A stretch of DNA of 64,000 nt. Source: Achromobacter spanius (GTDB lineage Bacteria > Pseudomonadota > Gammaproteobacteria > Burkholderiales > Burkholderiaceae_B). The stretch lies in the NCBI RefSeq assembly GCF_002812705.1, contig NZ_CP025030.1, positions 4,340,001 through 4,404,000 of the forward strand, given 5' to 3'. Within the stretch, counting starts at the first letter, position 1; every line of letters starts with the position of its first letter. Shown here one piece after another: positions 45,318 to 53,780 of this stretch. Both the position numbers and the translations under genes were made by a program. The notes under the pieces were generated by a model. It ran no database searches, was not told the DNA's origin, and worked only from the letters and a program-made list of their open reading frames with translations.

Positions 45318-45359
45318 TTGCAACCCTGTCCCCAAGAACCCCAAGCAACACCAAAATGA
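45318..45359 (+). CDS. Possible 13-codon leader ORF coupled to ugpQ
   Basis: An AAGGAG site is followed 5 nt later by TTG and 13 codons (reading LQPCPQEPQATPK) whose TGA overlaps the ugpQ ATG (ATGA). ugpQ itself lacks a good ribosome site, so ribosomes finishing this mini-ORF could reinitiate on ugpQ. This is inference from layout alone. Confidence 0.3.
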   Translation: MQPCPQEPQATPK

Positions 45360-46105
45360 CCGCAGAACTCCCCTCCTGGCCCTATTCCCGTTACATCGCG
45401 CACCGCGGCGGCGGTCGATTGGCGCCGGAGAACACCTTGGCCGCCATGCGCGTGGGCGCCGCGCACGGGTTCACGATGTTCGAATACGACGTGAAACTCA
45501 GCCGCGACAACGTGCTGGTGCTGATGCACGACGACAACGTCGACCGCACCTCCAACGGCACGGGCCCGGCGGCCGCCAAGCCCTACGCGGAACTGGCGCA
45601 ACTGGACTTCGGGGCCTGGCACTCGGCCGCTTACGCCGGTGAACCGCTGCCCACCCTGGCCGCCGTGGCCCGTTACACGGTTGCCAACCACATCGCCAGC
45701 AACGTCGAGATCAAGCCCTGCCCCGGCCGCGAAGCCGAAACCGGCGCCGCCGTGGCGCTGGCCTGCAAGCAACTGTGGCAAGACGCCGGCACGCCTCCAC
45801 TGCTGTCCTCATTTGCCGAAGAAGCCCTGCAAGCGGCGCTGGAAGCCGCCCCCGAATTGCCGCGCGCCCTGCTGGTGGAAAAGGTACCCGCCGACTGGTG
45901 CGAACGCCTTGCCAAGTACAAGTGCGTGGCGCTAAACATCAACCAACAAGACGCAACCCGCGAACTGATCGATGCCGTGCATGCCGCCGGCTATCGGATC
46001 GCGGCCTGGACCGTCAATGACCCCGAACGCGCCCGCTTGCTGCTGGACTGGGGCATCGACGGCATTTTCACCGACGAGCTGGCCGCCATCCGGCCCGCCG
46101 CCTGA
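45356..46105 (+). CDS. ugpQ: Glycerophosphodiester phosphodiesterase
   Basis: Cytosolic enzyme cutting glycerophosphodiesters (from phospholipid turnover) to glycerol 3-phosphate and an alcohol. It has 249 residues, as in UgpQ. Catalytic residues are in IAHRGGGRLAPENTLAAM (His, Arg, Glu) and FEYDVKLSRDNVLVLMHDD (Glu, Asp, His). The C-terminal AAWTVNDPERARLLLDWGIDGIFTDEL closes the TIM barrel. It is followed 13 bp later by rlmJ. There is no G3P transporter gene nearby. Confidence 0.92.
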   Translation: MTAELPSWPYSRYIAHRGGGRLAPENTLAAMRVGAAHGFTMFEYDVKLSRDNVLVLMHDDNVDRTSNGTGPAAAKPYAELAQLDFGAWHSAAYAGEPLPTLAAVARYTVANHIASNVEIKPCPGREAETGAAVALACKQLWQDAGTPPLLSSFAEEALQAALEAAPELPRALLVEKVPADWCERLAKYKCVALNINQQDATRELIDAVHAAGYRIAAWTVNDPERARLLLDWGIDGIFTDELAAIRPAA

Positions 46106-46118
46106 GGCAGAACGCCCC

Positions 46119-47009
46119 GTGTTCAGTTACCGCCACGCCTTCCACGCCGGCAATCACGCCGACGTGCTCAAGCACGCCATCCTGGTCCACACCCTGGACT
46201 ACTTCAACAAAAAAGACGCGCCCTATTGGGTCGTGGACACCCACGCCGGCGCCGGCCTCTACAACCTGGAGAGCGACTGGGCAAACAAGACGTCCGAATT
46301 CGAGGGCGGCATCGGCCGCCTGTGGGACGCCAAGGATCTGCCCCCGCTGTTGGCCGACTACGTTGCACGCATCCGCGACTACAACACCAATGGCCGCCTG
46401 AAGCGCTATCCCGGTTCGCCGTGGCTGGCGCTGGACGTGATGCGCCCGTCCGACCGCCTGCGCCTGTTCGAAATGCACCCGACCGAGATCGACACCCTGG
46501 TCGTCAACCTGGAACACCAGGGCCGCACGGCGCAGCGCCAGACCACTATCTACGGCGACGACGGCTTCGAGGGCGTGAAGGCCCTGCTGCCGCCGCCCAC
46601 GCGCCGGGGCATGGTGCTGATCGACCCGTCGTACGAAGACAAGCACGACTATCGCCGCACGCTGATTACCGTCAAGGAATGCGTGAAGCGCTTCGCCACC
46701 GGCACCATCGCCATCTGGTACCCGCTGGTACAACGCCGCGAGGCCAGCGAAATGGCGCGCCATTTTGAAAACTTGAAGGTCAAGAGCTGGCTGCACGCCA
46801 CGCTGACCGTCAAGAAGGCTACCATCGACGGCTACGGCCTGCACGGCAGCGGCATGTTCCTGATCAACCCGCCGTGGACCCTGCACGAAGGCTTGAAGCA
46901 AGCCATGCCCTACCTCGCCCGCGAACTGGGCGAGGACGAACGCGCCGGCTTCACTCTGCAATACCGCGAAAACCCATTCCCGGTGCCGAAGAAGCAGTCG
47001 GACGACTAA
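46119..47009 (+). CDS. rlmJ: 23S rRNA (adenine2030-N6)-methyltransferase RlmJ
   Basis: Modifies A2030 of 23S rRNA using S-adenosylmethionine. It has 296 residues starting at the GTG at 46119, since FSYRHAFHAGNHADVLKH is the invariant RlmJ start (MLSYRHSFHAGNHADVLKH in E. coli). WVVDTHAGAGLYNLES is the SAM-binding region, KRYPGSPWLAL a family block, and LIDPSYEDKHDYRR the catalytic motif IV. Motif IV reads DPSY instead of the usual DPPY. Family and neighbours support the name strongly; only the effect of the Pro-to-Ser change is open. Confidence 0.9.
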   Translation: MFSYRHAFHAGNHADVLKHAILVHTLDYFNKKDAPYWVVDTHAGAGLYNLESDWANKTSEFEGGIGRLWDAKDLPPLLADYVARIRDYNTNGRLKRYPGSPWLALDVMRPSDRLRLFEMHPTEIDTLVVNLEHQGRTAQRQTTIYGDDGFEGVKALLPPPTRRGMVLIDPSYEDKHDYRRTLITVKECVKRFATGTIAIWYPLVQRREASEMARHFENLKVKSWLHATLTVKKATIDGYGLHGSGMFLINPPWTLHEGLKQAMPYLARELGEDERAGFTLQYRENPFPVPKKQSDD

Positions 47010-47029
47010 GGGCGCCACGCATCAAAGAC

Positions 47030-47064
47030 AATGGCCCGATCCTGATGGATCGGGCCATTTTTTA
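47030..47064 (+). terminator. Rho-independent terminator of ugpQ-rlmJ
   Basis: A perfect 12-bp stem, ATGGCCCGATCC (47031-47042) with GGATCGGGCCAT (47047-47058), with a four-base loop and TTTTTT following. Confidence 0.93.
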
Positions 47065-47096
47065 TCGGGGCGCCGCAGCCGCCTAGGCAGCCGAAT

Positions 47097-47693
47097 CTAA
47101 GCGGTTGAGCGCCGCTTTTCCGCCTGACGGGCGATCTCGACGGCGTCCGCAATATTCATTTCCAGTGGACGAACGTTGCCCACAAAACCGGGCAAGGCGT
47201 CGCGCGCGCGCGCTTCGATGGCGGCAGCCGTCGTCAAGCCGTGCTCGACAAGCGCAGCGATATCGCCCCGATCATTGGCAGAAAGCCGCGATATCTTGCT
47301 GACTGCCAGGTCAACCGGGGACAGAATGTAGATGTCGAAATAATCGACGCCAAGCGGAACCCGTACCGCATCATCCAGGTAGTCCTCGTGCATGAGGGCA
47401 AAGGTTGAGTTGTATTGCGCGTCGAAGTGCAACCACAGAGGACGCCCCCCCGGGCCCGGCACCTCAATGCCCAGATCCTGGGGCAGATAAAGGCGCGCGC
47501 CGAATTCGGCATCGACGTCCATCGTGACCCGTTGCGCGGTGTATAGATGCACGGCAATGCCGCCGGCAATCGTGGCCTTGATCGGCTTGTCCCGCAGTTC
47601 CAATCGCGCCTGAAGCTCGACAAAAAGAGCTTTAAGACCCTTGGCAAGATCAGTATCCGTATGGAATTTCAAGCGGGACGCGGGCGCGTTCAA
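47097..47693 (-). CDS. Nucleotidyltransferase-like protein (DUF6036/AbiEii-like), possible toxin
   Basis: A 198-residue protein whose core matches the minimal nucleotidyltransferase fold: IAGGIAVHLYTAQRVTMDVDAEF at residues 42-64, i.e. a GG motif followed by the T-x-D-V-D metal-binding aspartates (Asp59, Asp61). LSPVDLAVSKISRLSANDRGDIAALVEHG is the helical C-terminal part common to DUF6036 and AbiEii-type proteins. Many relatives act as toxins that modify tRNA or other targets and pair with a small upstream gene. Here a 98-residue protein is encoded just upstream with a 4-bp overlap. The function is inferred, but the active site looks intact. Confidence 0.7.
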   Translation of the reverse strand: MNAPASRLKFHTDTDLAKGLKALFVELQARLELRDKPIKATIAGGIAVHLYTAQRVTMDVDAEFGARLYLPQDLGIEVPGPGGRPLWLHFDAQYNSTFALMHEDYLDDAVRVPLGVDYFDIYILSPVDLAVSKISRLSANDRGDIAALVEHGLTTAAAIEARARDALPGFVGNVRPLEMNIADAVEIARQAEKRRSTA

Positions 47694-47986
47694 AGCGCTT
47701 CTCGTTGCAGTTGGACGGCGAGCATATCGCGTAGCCGATTGATCGTCAGGATATGACCCTTGCCCATTAATTCAGCCAAGGTCGCTGGGGCTTGGGTATG
47801 CGTCGTGAAATAACGCTCGCTGGCAGACCACAGTGAATTCGCGCCCGAGGGGTTAGCAGATTCCAGCGACATCGCGGCGAAGCGGAAAACACTAGCCTCG
47901 GCGCGGGTACGCGCCACCCGCGCGCGGCCTTTGACAACGCGGGCGCAACGGTCAAGCATTTTTTGTTCCCGATCGCGAGGGTCCAT
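47690..47986 (-). CDS. Small upstream partner of the nucleotidyltransferase, possible antitoxin
   Basis: A 98-residue protein of no family I recognise. The N-terminal half is very basic and helical (RDREQKMLDRCARVVKGRARVARTR). The C-terminal half, TQAPATLAELMGKGHILTINRLRDMLAVQLQREAL, could form a short helical DNA- or protein-binding unit. Its stop overlaps the next start by 4 bp, so it is translated in step with the nucleotidyltransferase. The gene order (small basic protein first, enzyme second) is typical of a type II or IV toxin-antitoxin module, but this is only an inference. Confidence 0.6.
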   Translation of the reverse strand: MDPRDREQKMLDRCARVVKGRARVARTRAEASVFRFAAMSLESANPSGANSLWSASERYFTTHTQAPATLAELMGKGHILTINRLRDMLAVQLQREAL

Positions 47987-48107
47987 GGCCGGCTCCTGTG
48001 AATGGCGGGGTCATTTTACCGTCCAGATACCCTCCATGTTCGCCGCGCCTTCGAATTCGGACGAAGTCCCGCCTGGGTGCGGGGGGCCAGCGCCCCCCTT
48101 GCCCGCG

Positions 48108-49544
48108 TTAAACCGTCTCTTTTTCCGACGTCTCGTTGCGCAGCGATTCGCGGGCGGCGGCGAGTTTCGCGGCCGCGTCGCGCAGCGCCGTGCGCAGCCC
48201 CTCTTCGATGACGGGGTGGTAGAACGGCATTTCCAGCATGCGCGCCACAGTCAGCTCCTGCTGTACGGCCCAGGCCAGCAAGTGGCCGATGTGCTCGGCG
48301 CTGGGGCCGACCATTTCGGCGCCCAGGAAACGGCCCGACGCGATGTCGGCGTACACGTGCAGCATGCCCTTGTTCTTCAGCATGACCCGCGAACGGCCCT
48401 GGTCGCTGAAGTCCACTTCGCCCACCACAAAGGTGCCGGGAATCAGGCGGCCGTAGCCCTGGCCCGCCAAGGCAATCTGCGGGTCGGAGAACACCACGGC
48501 CAACGGCGCGCGGCGCAGGCCCTTGCGCAGTTCGGGAAAGCGCGCGGCGTTTTCGCCGGCGATGCGGCCTTCGTCCGCGGCTTCGTGCAGCAAGGGTGCG
48601 TCGGCGTTGGCGTCTCCGGCGATGAAGATGGCGGAATCGCCGGCTTGCATCGTTTCGCGATCGAACACCGGCACGCCGTGCACGTTCAGTTCCAGCGACG
48701 TGTTTTCCAGGCCCAGGCCGTCCACGTTGGCGCGGCGGCCGGTCGCGACCAGCGCGTAGTCGAAGCGTTCGATGCGCTCGCTGTTGTCCAGCGTGATATA
48801 GCGCACTTCCACCTCGTCACCCACCCGCGTGGTTTCCAGCACGCGAGCGTCCGGATCCAGGTAGAACTCGCGCTGGAAGATCTTGCGGGCGCTATGCCGC
48901 ACTTGCGGGTCGCTGATGCCACCCAGGCTGCCGCTGACCCCGAAGACCCGCACCTCAACGCCCAAACGCGCCAGTGCCTGGCCCAGTTCCAGCCCGATCA
49001 CGCCAGGCCCGAACACCGCCACGCGGCGGGGCAAGTCGTCCCAGGCGAAGACGTCGTCATTCACCACCAGGCGATCGCCCAGCGCACGAAACGGCGGCGG
49101 CACCGAGGGCCGTGAACCCGTGGCGATGACCACGCGCGAGGCATGCACTTCCGTGTGCTCGTCCACCCGCAACACCGTATCCGAGATAAAGCGCGCATAG
49201 CCGCGCAGCTTGTCTTCAGCGGGAATATTCTCGACGCCTTCAAGCACGAAGCCCACGAAGCGGTCGCGTTCGCGCTTGACGCGGTCCATCACCTCGACGC
49301 CATCCACCGAGATATCGCCCCCGACGTGTACGCCGAAGGCTTCGGTATGCGCCGCGTTGTGGGCGGCTTCGGCGGCGGCGATCAGCAGCTTGGACGGCAT
49401 GCAGCCAACACGGGCGCAAGTGGTGCCATAGGGGCCGCCTTCAATAATCAGAGCGCGCTTGCCCGCGGCTTTCGCGGCGCGATAAGCGGCCAGACCGGCA
49501 GTGCCGGCGCCGATGACAGCGATATCGGTATGCAGAGTTTTCAT
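48108..49544 (-). CDS. Dihydrolipoyl dehydrogenase-like flavoprotein disulfide reductase
   Basis: A 478-residue FAD/NAD(P)H enzyme. FAD site DIAVIGAGTAGLAAYRAAK (residues 7-25), redox-active disulfide Cys43/Cys48 in TTCARVGCMPSKLL, NAD site VAVFGPGVIGLELGQALARLG, second FAD block AIFIAGDANADAPLLHEAADEG, and the C-terminal catalytic dyad in FYHPVIEEGLRTAL. No lipoate-complex subunits are encoded nearby, so it may be a stand-alone dihydrolipoyl dehydrogenase or a general disulfide reductase. The start 49544 fits the family; the upstream extension does not. It lies about 240 bp downstream of the peroxiredoxin gene, same strand. Confidence 0.85.
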   Translation of the reverse strand: MKTLHTDIAVIGAGTAGLAAYRAAKAAGKRALIIEGGPYGTTCARVGCMPSKLLIAAAEAAHNAAHTEAFGVHVGGDISVDGVEVMDRVKRERDRFVGFVLEGVENIPAEDKLRGYARFISDTVLRVDEHTEVHASRVVIATGSRPSVPPPFRALGDRLVVNDDVFAWDDLPRRVAVFGPGVIGLELGQALARLGVEVRVFGVSGSLGGISDPQVRHSARKIFQREFYLDPDARVLETTRVGDEVEVRYITLDNSERIERFDYALVATGRRANVDGLGLENTSLELNVHGVPVFDRETMQAGDSAIFIAGDANADAPLLHEAADEGRIAGENAARFPELRKGLRRAPLAVVFSDPQIALAGQGYGRLIPGTFVVGEVDFSDQGRSRVMLKNKGMLHVYADIASGRFLGAEMVGPSAEHIGHLLAWAVQQELTVARMLEMPFYHPVIEEGLRTALRDAAAKLAAARESLRNETSEKETV

Positions 49545-49781
49545 GATTGGGGTCCCCTGTTGCGGGTAGCAAAAAGAATTCAAAGGCGAGTTCCGCCTTG
49601 TTGCGCATCCTCGGGACGAACACCGTCCGGCGGCGCCGGTCACGGGCCGCATAAGGCATGCATTAAGGGTGCGTAAAAAGGGAAGCTCGTGCCGGGAAAA
49701 ACCAGGCGGTCAACGCGCAACCGCCTGACTCCACCGGCCGGACGCGGGGATTGCCCCTGCCCGGCCGCCAGCCAATAACCT

Positions 49782-50510
49782 TTAGGCGAAGTGAGCCTTC
49801 AGGTCTTCCAGGCCGCCGATCAGCGCGCCGTTGATGAACACCTGGGGAGCAGTGCCCTTGCCGGACACAGCACCGATCACTCGGCCACGAACCTTGTTTT
49901 CCAGCGGGATTTCGATCGGGGCATAGCCCTTTTCATCCAGCAGCGCCTTGGCTTCCACGCAGAACGGGCAGCCCGGCTTGGAGAACACGACCACTTGGTC
50001 AGGCTTCTTGGCCGTCGGCGCAATGTGCGCCAGCATCGTGTCGGCGTCCGACACTTCAAACGGGTCGCCTTCCTTTTCCGGTTCGATGAACATCTTCTGC
50101 ACGACGCCGTCCTTCACCAGCATCGCATAGCGCCAGCTACGCTTGCCGAAGCCCAGGTCGCTCTTGTCGACGAGCATGCCCATGCCTTCCGTGAAGGCGC
50201 CGTTACCGTCGGGCAACAACGTGATGTTGGCCGATTCCTGGTCCTTTGCCCATTCGTTCATGACGAAGGTGTCGTTGACCGACACGCAGACAATGCTGTC
50301 AACGCCGGCGGCGAAGAACGCGGGAGCCAGTTCGTTGTAGCGCGGCAGGTGCGTGGACGAGCAGGTCGGCGTGAAAGCGCCGGGAAGCGAGAAGACGACA
50401 ACCGTCTTGTTCTTGAACAGATCGTCGGTTGTGACCTTCTTCCACGTGTTGTCCTCACGGACGGGGAACGTTACGTTCGGAACACGTTGGCCTTCGCGGT
50501 TTTGCAGCAT
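49782..50510 (-). CDS. Hybrid peroxiredoxin-glutaredoxin (Prx5-Grx)
   Basis: A glutathione-dependent peroxidase carrying its own reductant domain, 242 residues. The peroxiredoxin part (1-165) holds peroxidatic Cys50 in [14 protein letters not shown]. The glutaredoxin part (about 171-242) has the C-P-F-C active site (Cys181, Cys184) and [14 protein letters not shown], the glutathione-binding cis-Pro loop. Both catalytic sites look intact. Such fusions occur in Haemophilus, Neisseria and Bordetella relatives. The upstream AT-rich dyad suggests stress control. Confidence 0.93.
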   Translation of the reverse strand: MLQNREGQRVPNVTFPVREDNTWKKVTTDDLFKNKTVVVFSLPGAFTPTCSSTHLPRYNELAPAFFAAGVDSIVCVSVNDTFVMNEWAKDQESANITLLPDGNGAFTEGMGMLVDKSDLGFGKRSWRYAMLVKDGVVQKMFIEPEKEGDPFEVSDADTMLAHIAPTAKKPDQVVVFSKPGCPFCVEAKALLDEKGYAPIEIPLENKVRGRVIGAVSGKGTAPQVFINGALIGGLEDLKAHFA

Positions 50511-50572
50511 TCAAATCTCTCCTTGGGTAGCGGGGTTTGTTTAACCACCATGGAAAGAATCATAAACGCTGG

Positions 50573-50613
50573 CTATCGATAAAACAAATTTAATAAACTA
50601 AATTGATTGATAG
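50573..50613. promoter_or_regulatory. AT-rich dyad upstream of the peroxiredoxin gene
   Basis: CTATCGAT at 50573-50580 and ATTGATAG at 50606-50613 are inverted with one mismatch and enclose a strikingly AT-rich 25-bp core. The CTAT/ATAG halves recall OxyR sites but the spacing does not fit the 11-bp periodic OxyR pattern, so the bound factor is uncertain. Confidence 0.4.
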
Positions 50614-50685
50614 CATTTAACAATGAAGGAATAGATTTCGGAAAGCGGCATCTATCATAGCCGCCTTCCAACGTTCCGATGTGGC

Positions 50686-50886
50686 TTACACCCGGGCCGG
50701 CTCGTAACCTGCTTCGCGGATGGCGGCTTCGACCTTATCGGCCTGATCCGTGCCCGTCACCGTGACGCGGTGCGACGCCACGTCGGCAGCGACCGTGGCG
50801 CCGGGAACGGCCTGGCTTACCGCGCTGGTGATGCTCTTGACGCAGTGGCCGCAGGTCATGTCGGGGACTTGAAATTCGATGCTCAT
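50686..50886 (-). CDS. copZ: Copper chaperone CopZ (heavy-metal-associated domain)
   Basis: A single HMA domain of 66 residues. The copper-binding motif is MTCGHC (Cys12, Cys15 by count), in the usual beta-alpha-beta fold start IEFQVPDMTCGHCVKSITSAV. It binds Cu(I) in the cytosol and delivers it to the divergently encoded CopA. A CueR-type site sits in its promoter region. Confidence 0.92.
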   Translation of the reverse strand: MSIEFQVPDMTCGHCVKSITSAVSQAVPGATVAADVASHRVTVTGTDQADKVEAAIREAGYEPARV

Positions 50887-50950
50887 GGTTGTTTCCTCAA
50901 GATCAGCGTTGGCGGATGCAGAATTTGACCCGCCATGACACCAGCTTAAA

Positions 50951-50970
50951 CATTCCCATCATGTCAAGGT
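50951..50970 (-). promoter_or_regulatory. CueR-type operator for copZ
   Basis: On the minus strand ACCTTGACATGATGGGAATG follows a TTGACC -35 element. It resembles the copA operator nearby in spacing and half-site sequence but with a degraded left arm, so binding may be weaker. Confidence 0.6.
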
Positions 50971-50991
50971 CAAGCGTAAAATTGCACCTTG

Positions 50992-51011
50992 ACCTTCCCA
51001 CTATGGGAAGG
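50992..51011 (+). promoter_or_regulatory. CueR operator for copA
   Basis: ACCTTCCCACTATGGGAAGG, overlapping a TTGACC -35, is the near-perfect CueR/HmrR palindrome (CCTTCCC...GGGAAGG). It lies about 40 bp before the copA start, where MerR-family activators bind inside an over-long promoter spacer. Confidence 0.85.
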
Positions 51012-51049
51012 ATGAAACTGCAAGCTCACCCCTCAACACGAGAATCGCC

Positions 51050-53329
51050 ATGAGCGTTGCCAGCCCCTCGACCACCCAGTTGGAACTCGCCATTGAAGGC
51101 ATGACGTGCGCGTCGTGCGTGAAGCGCGTGGAAAAGGCCTTGATCCATGTTCCGGGCGTGGCCCAGGCCCAGGTCAACCTGGCCACCGAGCGCGCGCTGG
51201 TGTCCTACGACCCGGATGCCGCCCAACCCCAAGCCCTGGTGGATGCCGTGGTCAAGATGGGCTACGAGGCCCGCCCCATTGCCGCGCAAGACGACCACGC
51301 CGAACGCCAGTCACAAGCGCGCGACGCCGAAGCGCAGCGCCTGCAACGGGCGTTCACCGTGGCGCTGGTGCTGACCTTGCCCGTGTTTGTGCTGGAAATG
51401 GGATCGCACCTGATTCCGGCCCTGCACCATTGGGTGCTGGGTACGGTTGGCCAGCAGAACAGTTGGCTGCTTCAATTCGTGCTGACCACCGCCGTCCTGG
51501 TCTGGCCCGGCCGCCAATTCTTCACCAAGGGGCTGACCGCGCTATGGCGGCGCGCGCCCGAGATGAATTCGTTGGTGGCCTTGGGCGCGGGCGCCGCCTG
51601 GGGGTATTCGGTAGTGGCCACCTTTGCGCCCGCCTGGCTGCCCGAGGCCGCGCGCAACGTCTACTTTGAAGCCGCCGCCGTTATCGTGACCTTGATCTTG
51701 CTGGGGCGCACATTGGAAGCGCGCGCCAAGGGCAAGACCGGCGCGGCCATCAAGCGCCTGATCGGCTTGCAGCCGCGCACGGCGCGCGTCATGCGCGACG
51801 GCCAGGCCGTGGATGTCGAGATCGAAAAGGTCAACACGGGCGATATCGTGCTGGTGCGCCCCGGCGAAAAGATCCCGCTGGACGGCGACGTCATCGAAGG
51901 CAGTTCGTATGTCGACGAGTCCATGCTGACAGGCGAACCCGTGCCGGTTGAAAAACAGCCCGGCATGCAAGCCACTGGCGGCACCCTGAACACCTCGGGC
52001 AGCTTCACGCTGCGCGTCACTCATACCGGCGCCGACACGATGCTGGCCCGCATCATCCGCATGGTGGAATCGGCCCAAGGCGCGCGCTTGCCCATCCAGG
52101 CGCTGGTGGACCAGGTCACCGCCTGGTTCGTGCCCGCCGTGATGGCGGCGGCCCTGCTCACGTTTGGGGTCTGGCTCTTCTTTGGCCCCTCGCCCGCGCT
52201 GTCGCACGCGCTGGTCAATGCGGTGGCCGTGCTGATCATCGCCTGCCCTTGCGCCATGGGGCTGGCTACGCCCACGTCCATCATGGTGGGCACGGGCCGC
52301 GCGGCTGAAATGGGCGTGCTGTTCCGCCAGGGCGATGCCCTGCAAACCTTGCGCGACGTCAACGTCGTGGCCTTCGACAAGACCGGCACCCTGACACTCG
52401 GCAAGCCCACGCTGACCGAACTGGAACCCGCCGCCGGCCATGACGGCCCGCAGGTGCTGCAATGGGTCGCTTCGGTACAAGCGCGGTCCGAGCATCCCAT
52501 TGCGCTGGCCATCGTGGCCGCCGCCGAAGAGCGCAAGCTCGCGCTGTTGCCGGCCGAGGGCTTTGCCGCCATCACGGGCGCGGGTGTTGAAGCCCGCGTG
52601 GCGGGTCGCAGCGTGTTGGCGGGAGCCGCGCGGTTGATGGCTGAACGCGGCGTCGACGTCAGCGCATTCGGCGCGCGCGCCACCGACTGGGGCAACGAAG
52701 GCAAGACCCCCATCTTTGTTGCCATCGACGGCCAGGCCGCCGCCATGATGGCGGTGACGGACCCGATCAAGCCGTCCGCCGTTTCCGCCATCGCCGCGCT
52801 GCATGCGCAGGGCCTGAAGACGGCCATGATCACCGGTGACAACCGCTACACGGCGGCAGCCGTCGCACGCCAATTGGGTATCGACGAAGTGCGCGCGGAA
52901 GTGTTGCCGGACGGCAAGGTGCAAGCCATCAGCACGCTGCGCGAAGGCGGCCGCAAGGTGGCGTTTGTGGGCGATGGCATCAACGACGCGCCCGCGCTTG
53001 CCGCCGCCGACACCGGCATTGCGATCGGTACCGGCACGGACGTTGCGATTGAAGCAGCCTCGGTGGTGCTGATGGCTGACGACCTGCACGGCGTGCCCAA
53101 CGCCATCGCGCTCAGCCGCGCGACGCTGGCAAACATCCGCCAGAACCTATTCTGGGCGTTTGCCTACAACGCTGCGCTGATACCGCTGGCGGCTGGCGCC
53201 TTGTATCCCGCGTTTGGCCTGTCGCTTTCGCCCATTTTCGCGGCGGGCGCGATGGCCCTGTCCAGCGTCTTCGTGCTGGGCAATGCGCTGCGTTTGAAAG
53301 CGTTCCGGCCCCATGCCGGCCGCGCTTGA
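51050..53329 (+). CDS. copA: Copper-exporting P1B-type ATPase
   Basis: An inner-membrane Cu(I) efflux pump of 759 residues. It has one N-terminal HMA domain (GMTCASC, Cys20/Cys23) followed by eight membrane helices. The membrane metal site is the CPC motif in [13 protein letters not shown] (about residue 398). Phosphorylation motif [13 protein letters not shown] is at about residue 443, HP motif in SEHPIA, and [10 protein letters not shown] at about 641. All catalytic blocks are present. It is followed 15 bp later by cueR, and preceded by a CueR operator, so copper induces its own export. Confidence 0.95.
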   Translation: MSVASPSTTQLELAIEGMTCASCVKRVEKALIHVPGVAQAQVNLATERALVSYDPDAAQPQALVDAVVKMGYEARPIAAQDDHAERQSQARDAEAQRLQRAFTVALVLTLPVFVLEMGSHLIPALHHWVLGTVGQQNSWLLQFVLTTAVLVWPGRQFFTKGLTALWRRAPEMNSLVALGAGAAWGYSVVATFAPAWLPEAARNVYFEAAAVIVTLILLGRTLEARAKGKTGAAIKRLIGLQPRTARVMRDGQAVDVEIEKVNTGDIVLVRPGEKIPLDGDVIEGSSYVDESMLTGEPVPVEKQPGMQATGGTLNTSGSFTLRVTHTGADTMLARIIRMVESAQGARLPIQALVDQVTAWFVPAVMAAALLTFGVWLFFGPSPALSHALVNAVAVLIIACPCAMGLATPTSIMVGTGRAAEMGVLFRQGDALQTLRDVNVVAFDKTGTLTLGKPTLTELEPAAGHDGPQVLQWVASVQARSEHPIALAIVAAAEERKLALLPAEGFAAITGAGVEARVAGRSVLAGAARLMAERGVDVSAFGARATDWGNEGKTPIFVAIDGQAAAMMAVTDPIKPSAVSAIAALHAQGLKTAMITGDNRYTAAAVARQLGIDEVRAEVLPDGKVQAISTLREGGRKVAFVGDGINDAPALAAADTGIAIGTGTDVAIEAASVVLMADDLHGVPNAIALSRATLANIRQNLFWAFAYNAALIPLAAGALYPAFGLSLSPIFAAGAMALSSVFVLGNALRLKAFRPHAGRA

Positions 53330-53344
53330 TCCGGGAGTTCCAAT

Positions 53345-53737
53345 ATGAATATCGGCGAAGCAGCAAAAAGCTCCGGCATTTCCGCCAAGATGATCCGCTA
53401 CTACGAAAGCATCGGCCTGATCGGCCCCGCGACGCGCACGGACTCGGGCTATCGCGTTTACACCGACCAGGACCTGCACACGCTGCGCTTCGTGCGGCGC
53501 GCGCGGGATCTGGGGTTTTCGGTGGAGCAGATGAACGAATTGCTGGCCCTGTGGAAGGATCGCAGCCGCGCCAGCGCCGACGTCAAGCGCATTGCGCTGG
53601 AGCATGTAGAGGAACTGGAGCGCAAGGCAGAAGCCCTGCGCGACATGGCCGCGACGCTCAAGCATCTGGCGCAGCACTGCCATGGCGATGACCGGCCCAA
53701 CTGCCCAATCCTGGAAAACCTGGGCCGGTCGCACTGA
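53345..53737 (+). CDS. cueR: Copper-responsive MerR-family regulator CueR
   Basis: A 130-residue activator starting MNIGEAAKSSGISAKMIRYYESIGL (winged helix) and followed by a long dimerisation helix. The metal loop HCHGDDRPNCPIL gives two cysteines separated by seven residues (C-x7-C), the Cu(I)/Ag(I) pattern of CueR and not the Zn or Hg patterns. It sits directly downstream of copA, whose promoter contains the matching palindrome. Confidence 0.93.
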   Translation: MNIGEAAKSSGISAKMIRYYESIGLIGPATRTDSGYRVYTDQDLHTLRFVRRARDLGFSVEQMNELLALWKDRSRASADVKRIALEHVEELERKAEALRDMAATLKHLAQHCHGDDRPNCPILENLGRSH

Positions 53738-53780
53738 GGCCTGGGTAATGGCCTGGGCAAGGGCCCGCGCCAGGACAACG

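Noticed and set aside
50573..50613. Calling the dyad upstream of the peroxiredoxin gene a true OxyR site
   Set aside because: The four ATAG/CTAT elements do not fall at 11-bp intervals, so only a generic dyad is reported.
51542..53089. A 515-codon minus-strand frame opposite copA
   Set aside because: Antisense shadow; copA on the plus strand has every P-type ATPase motif.
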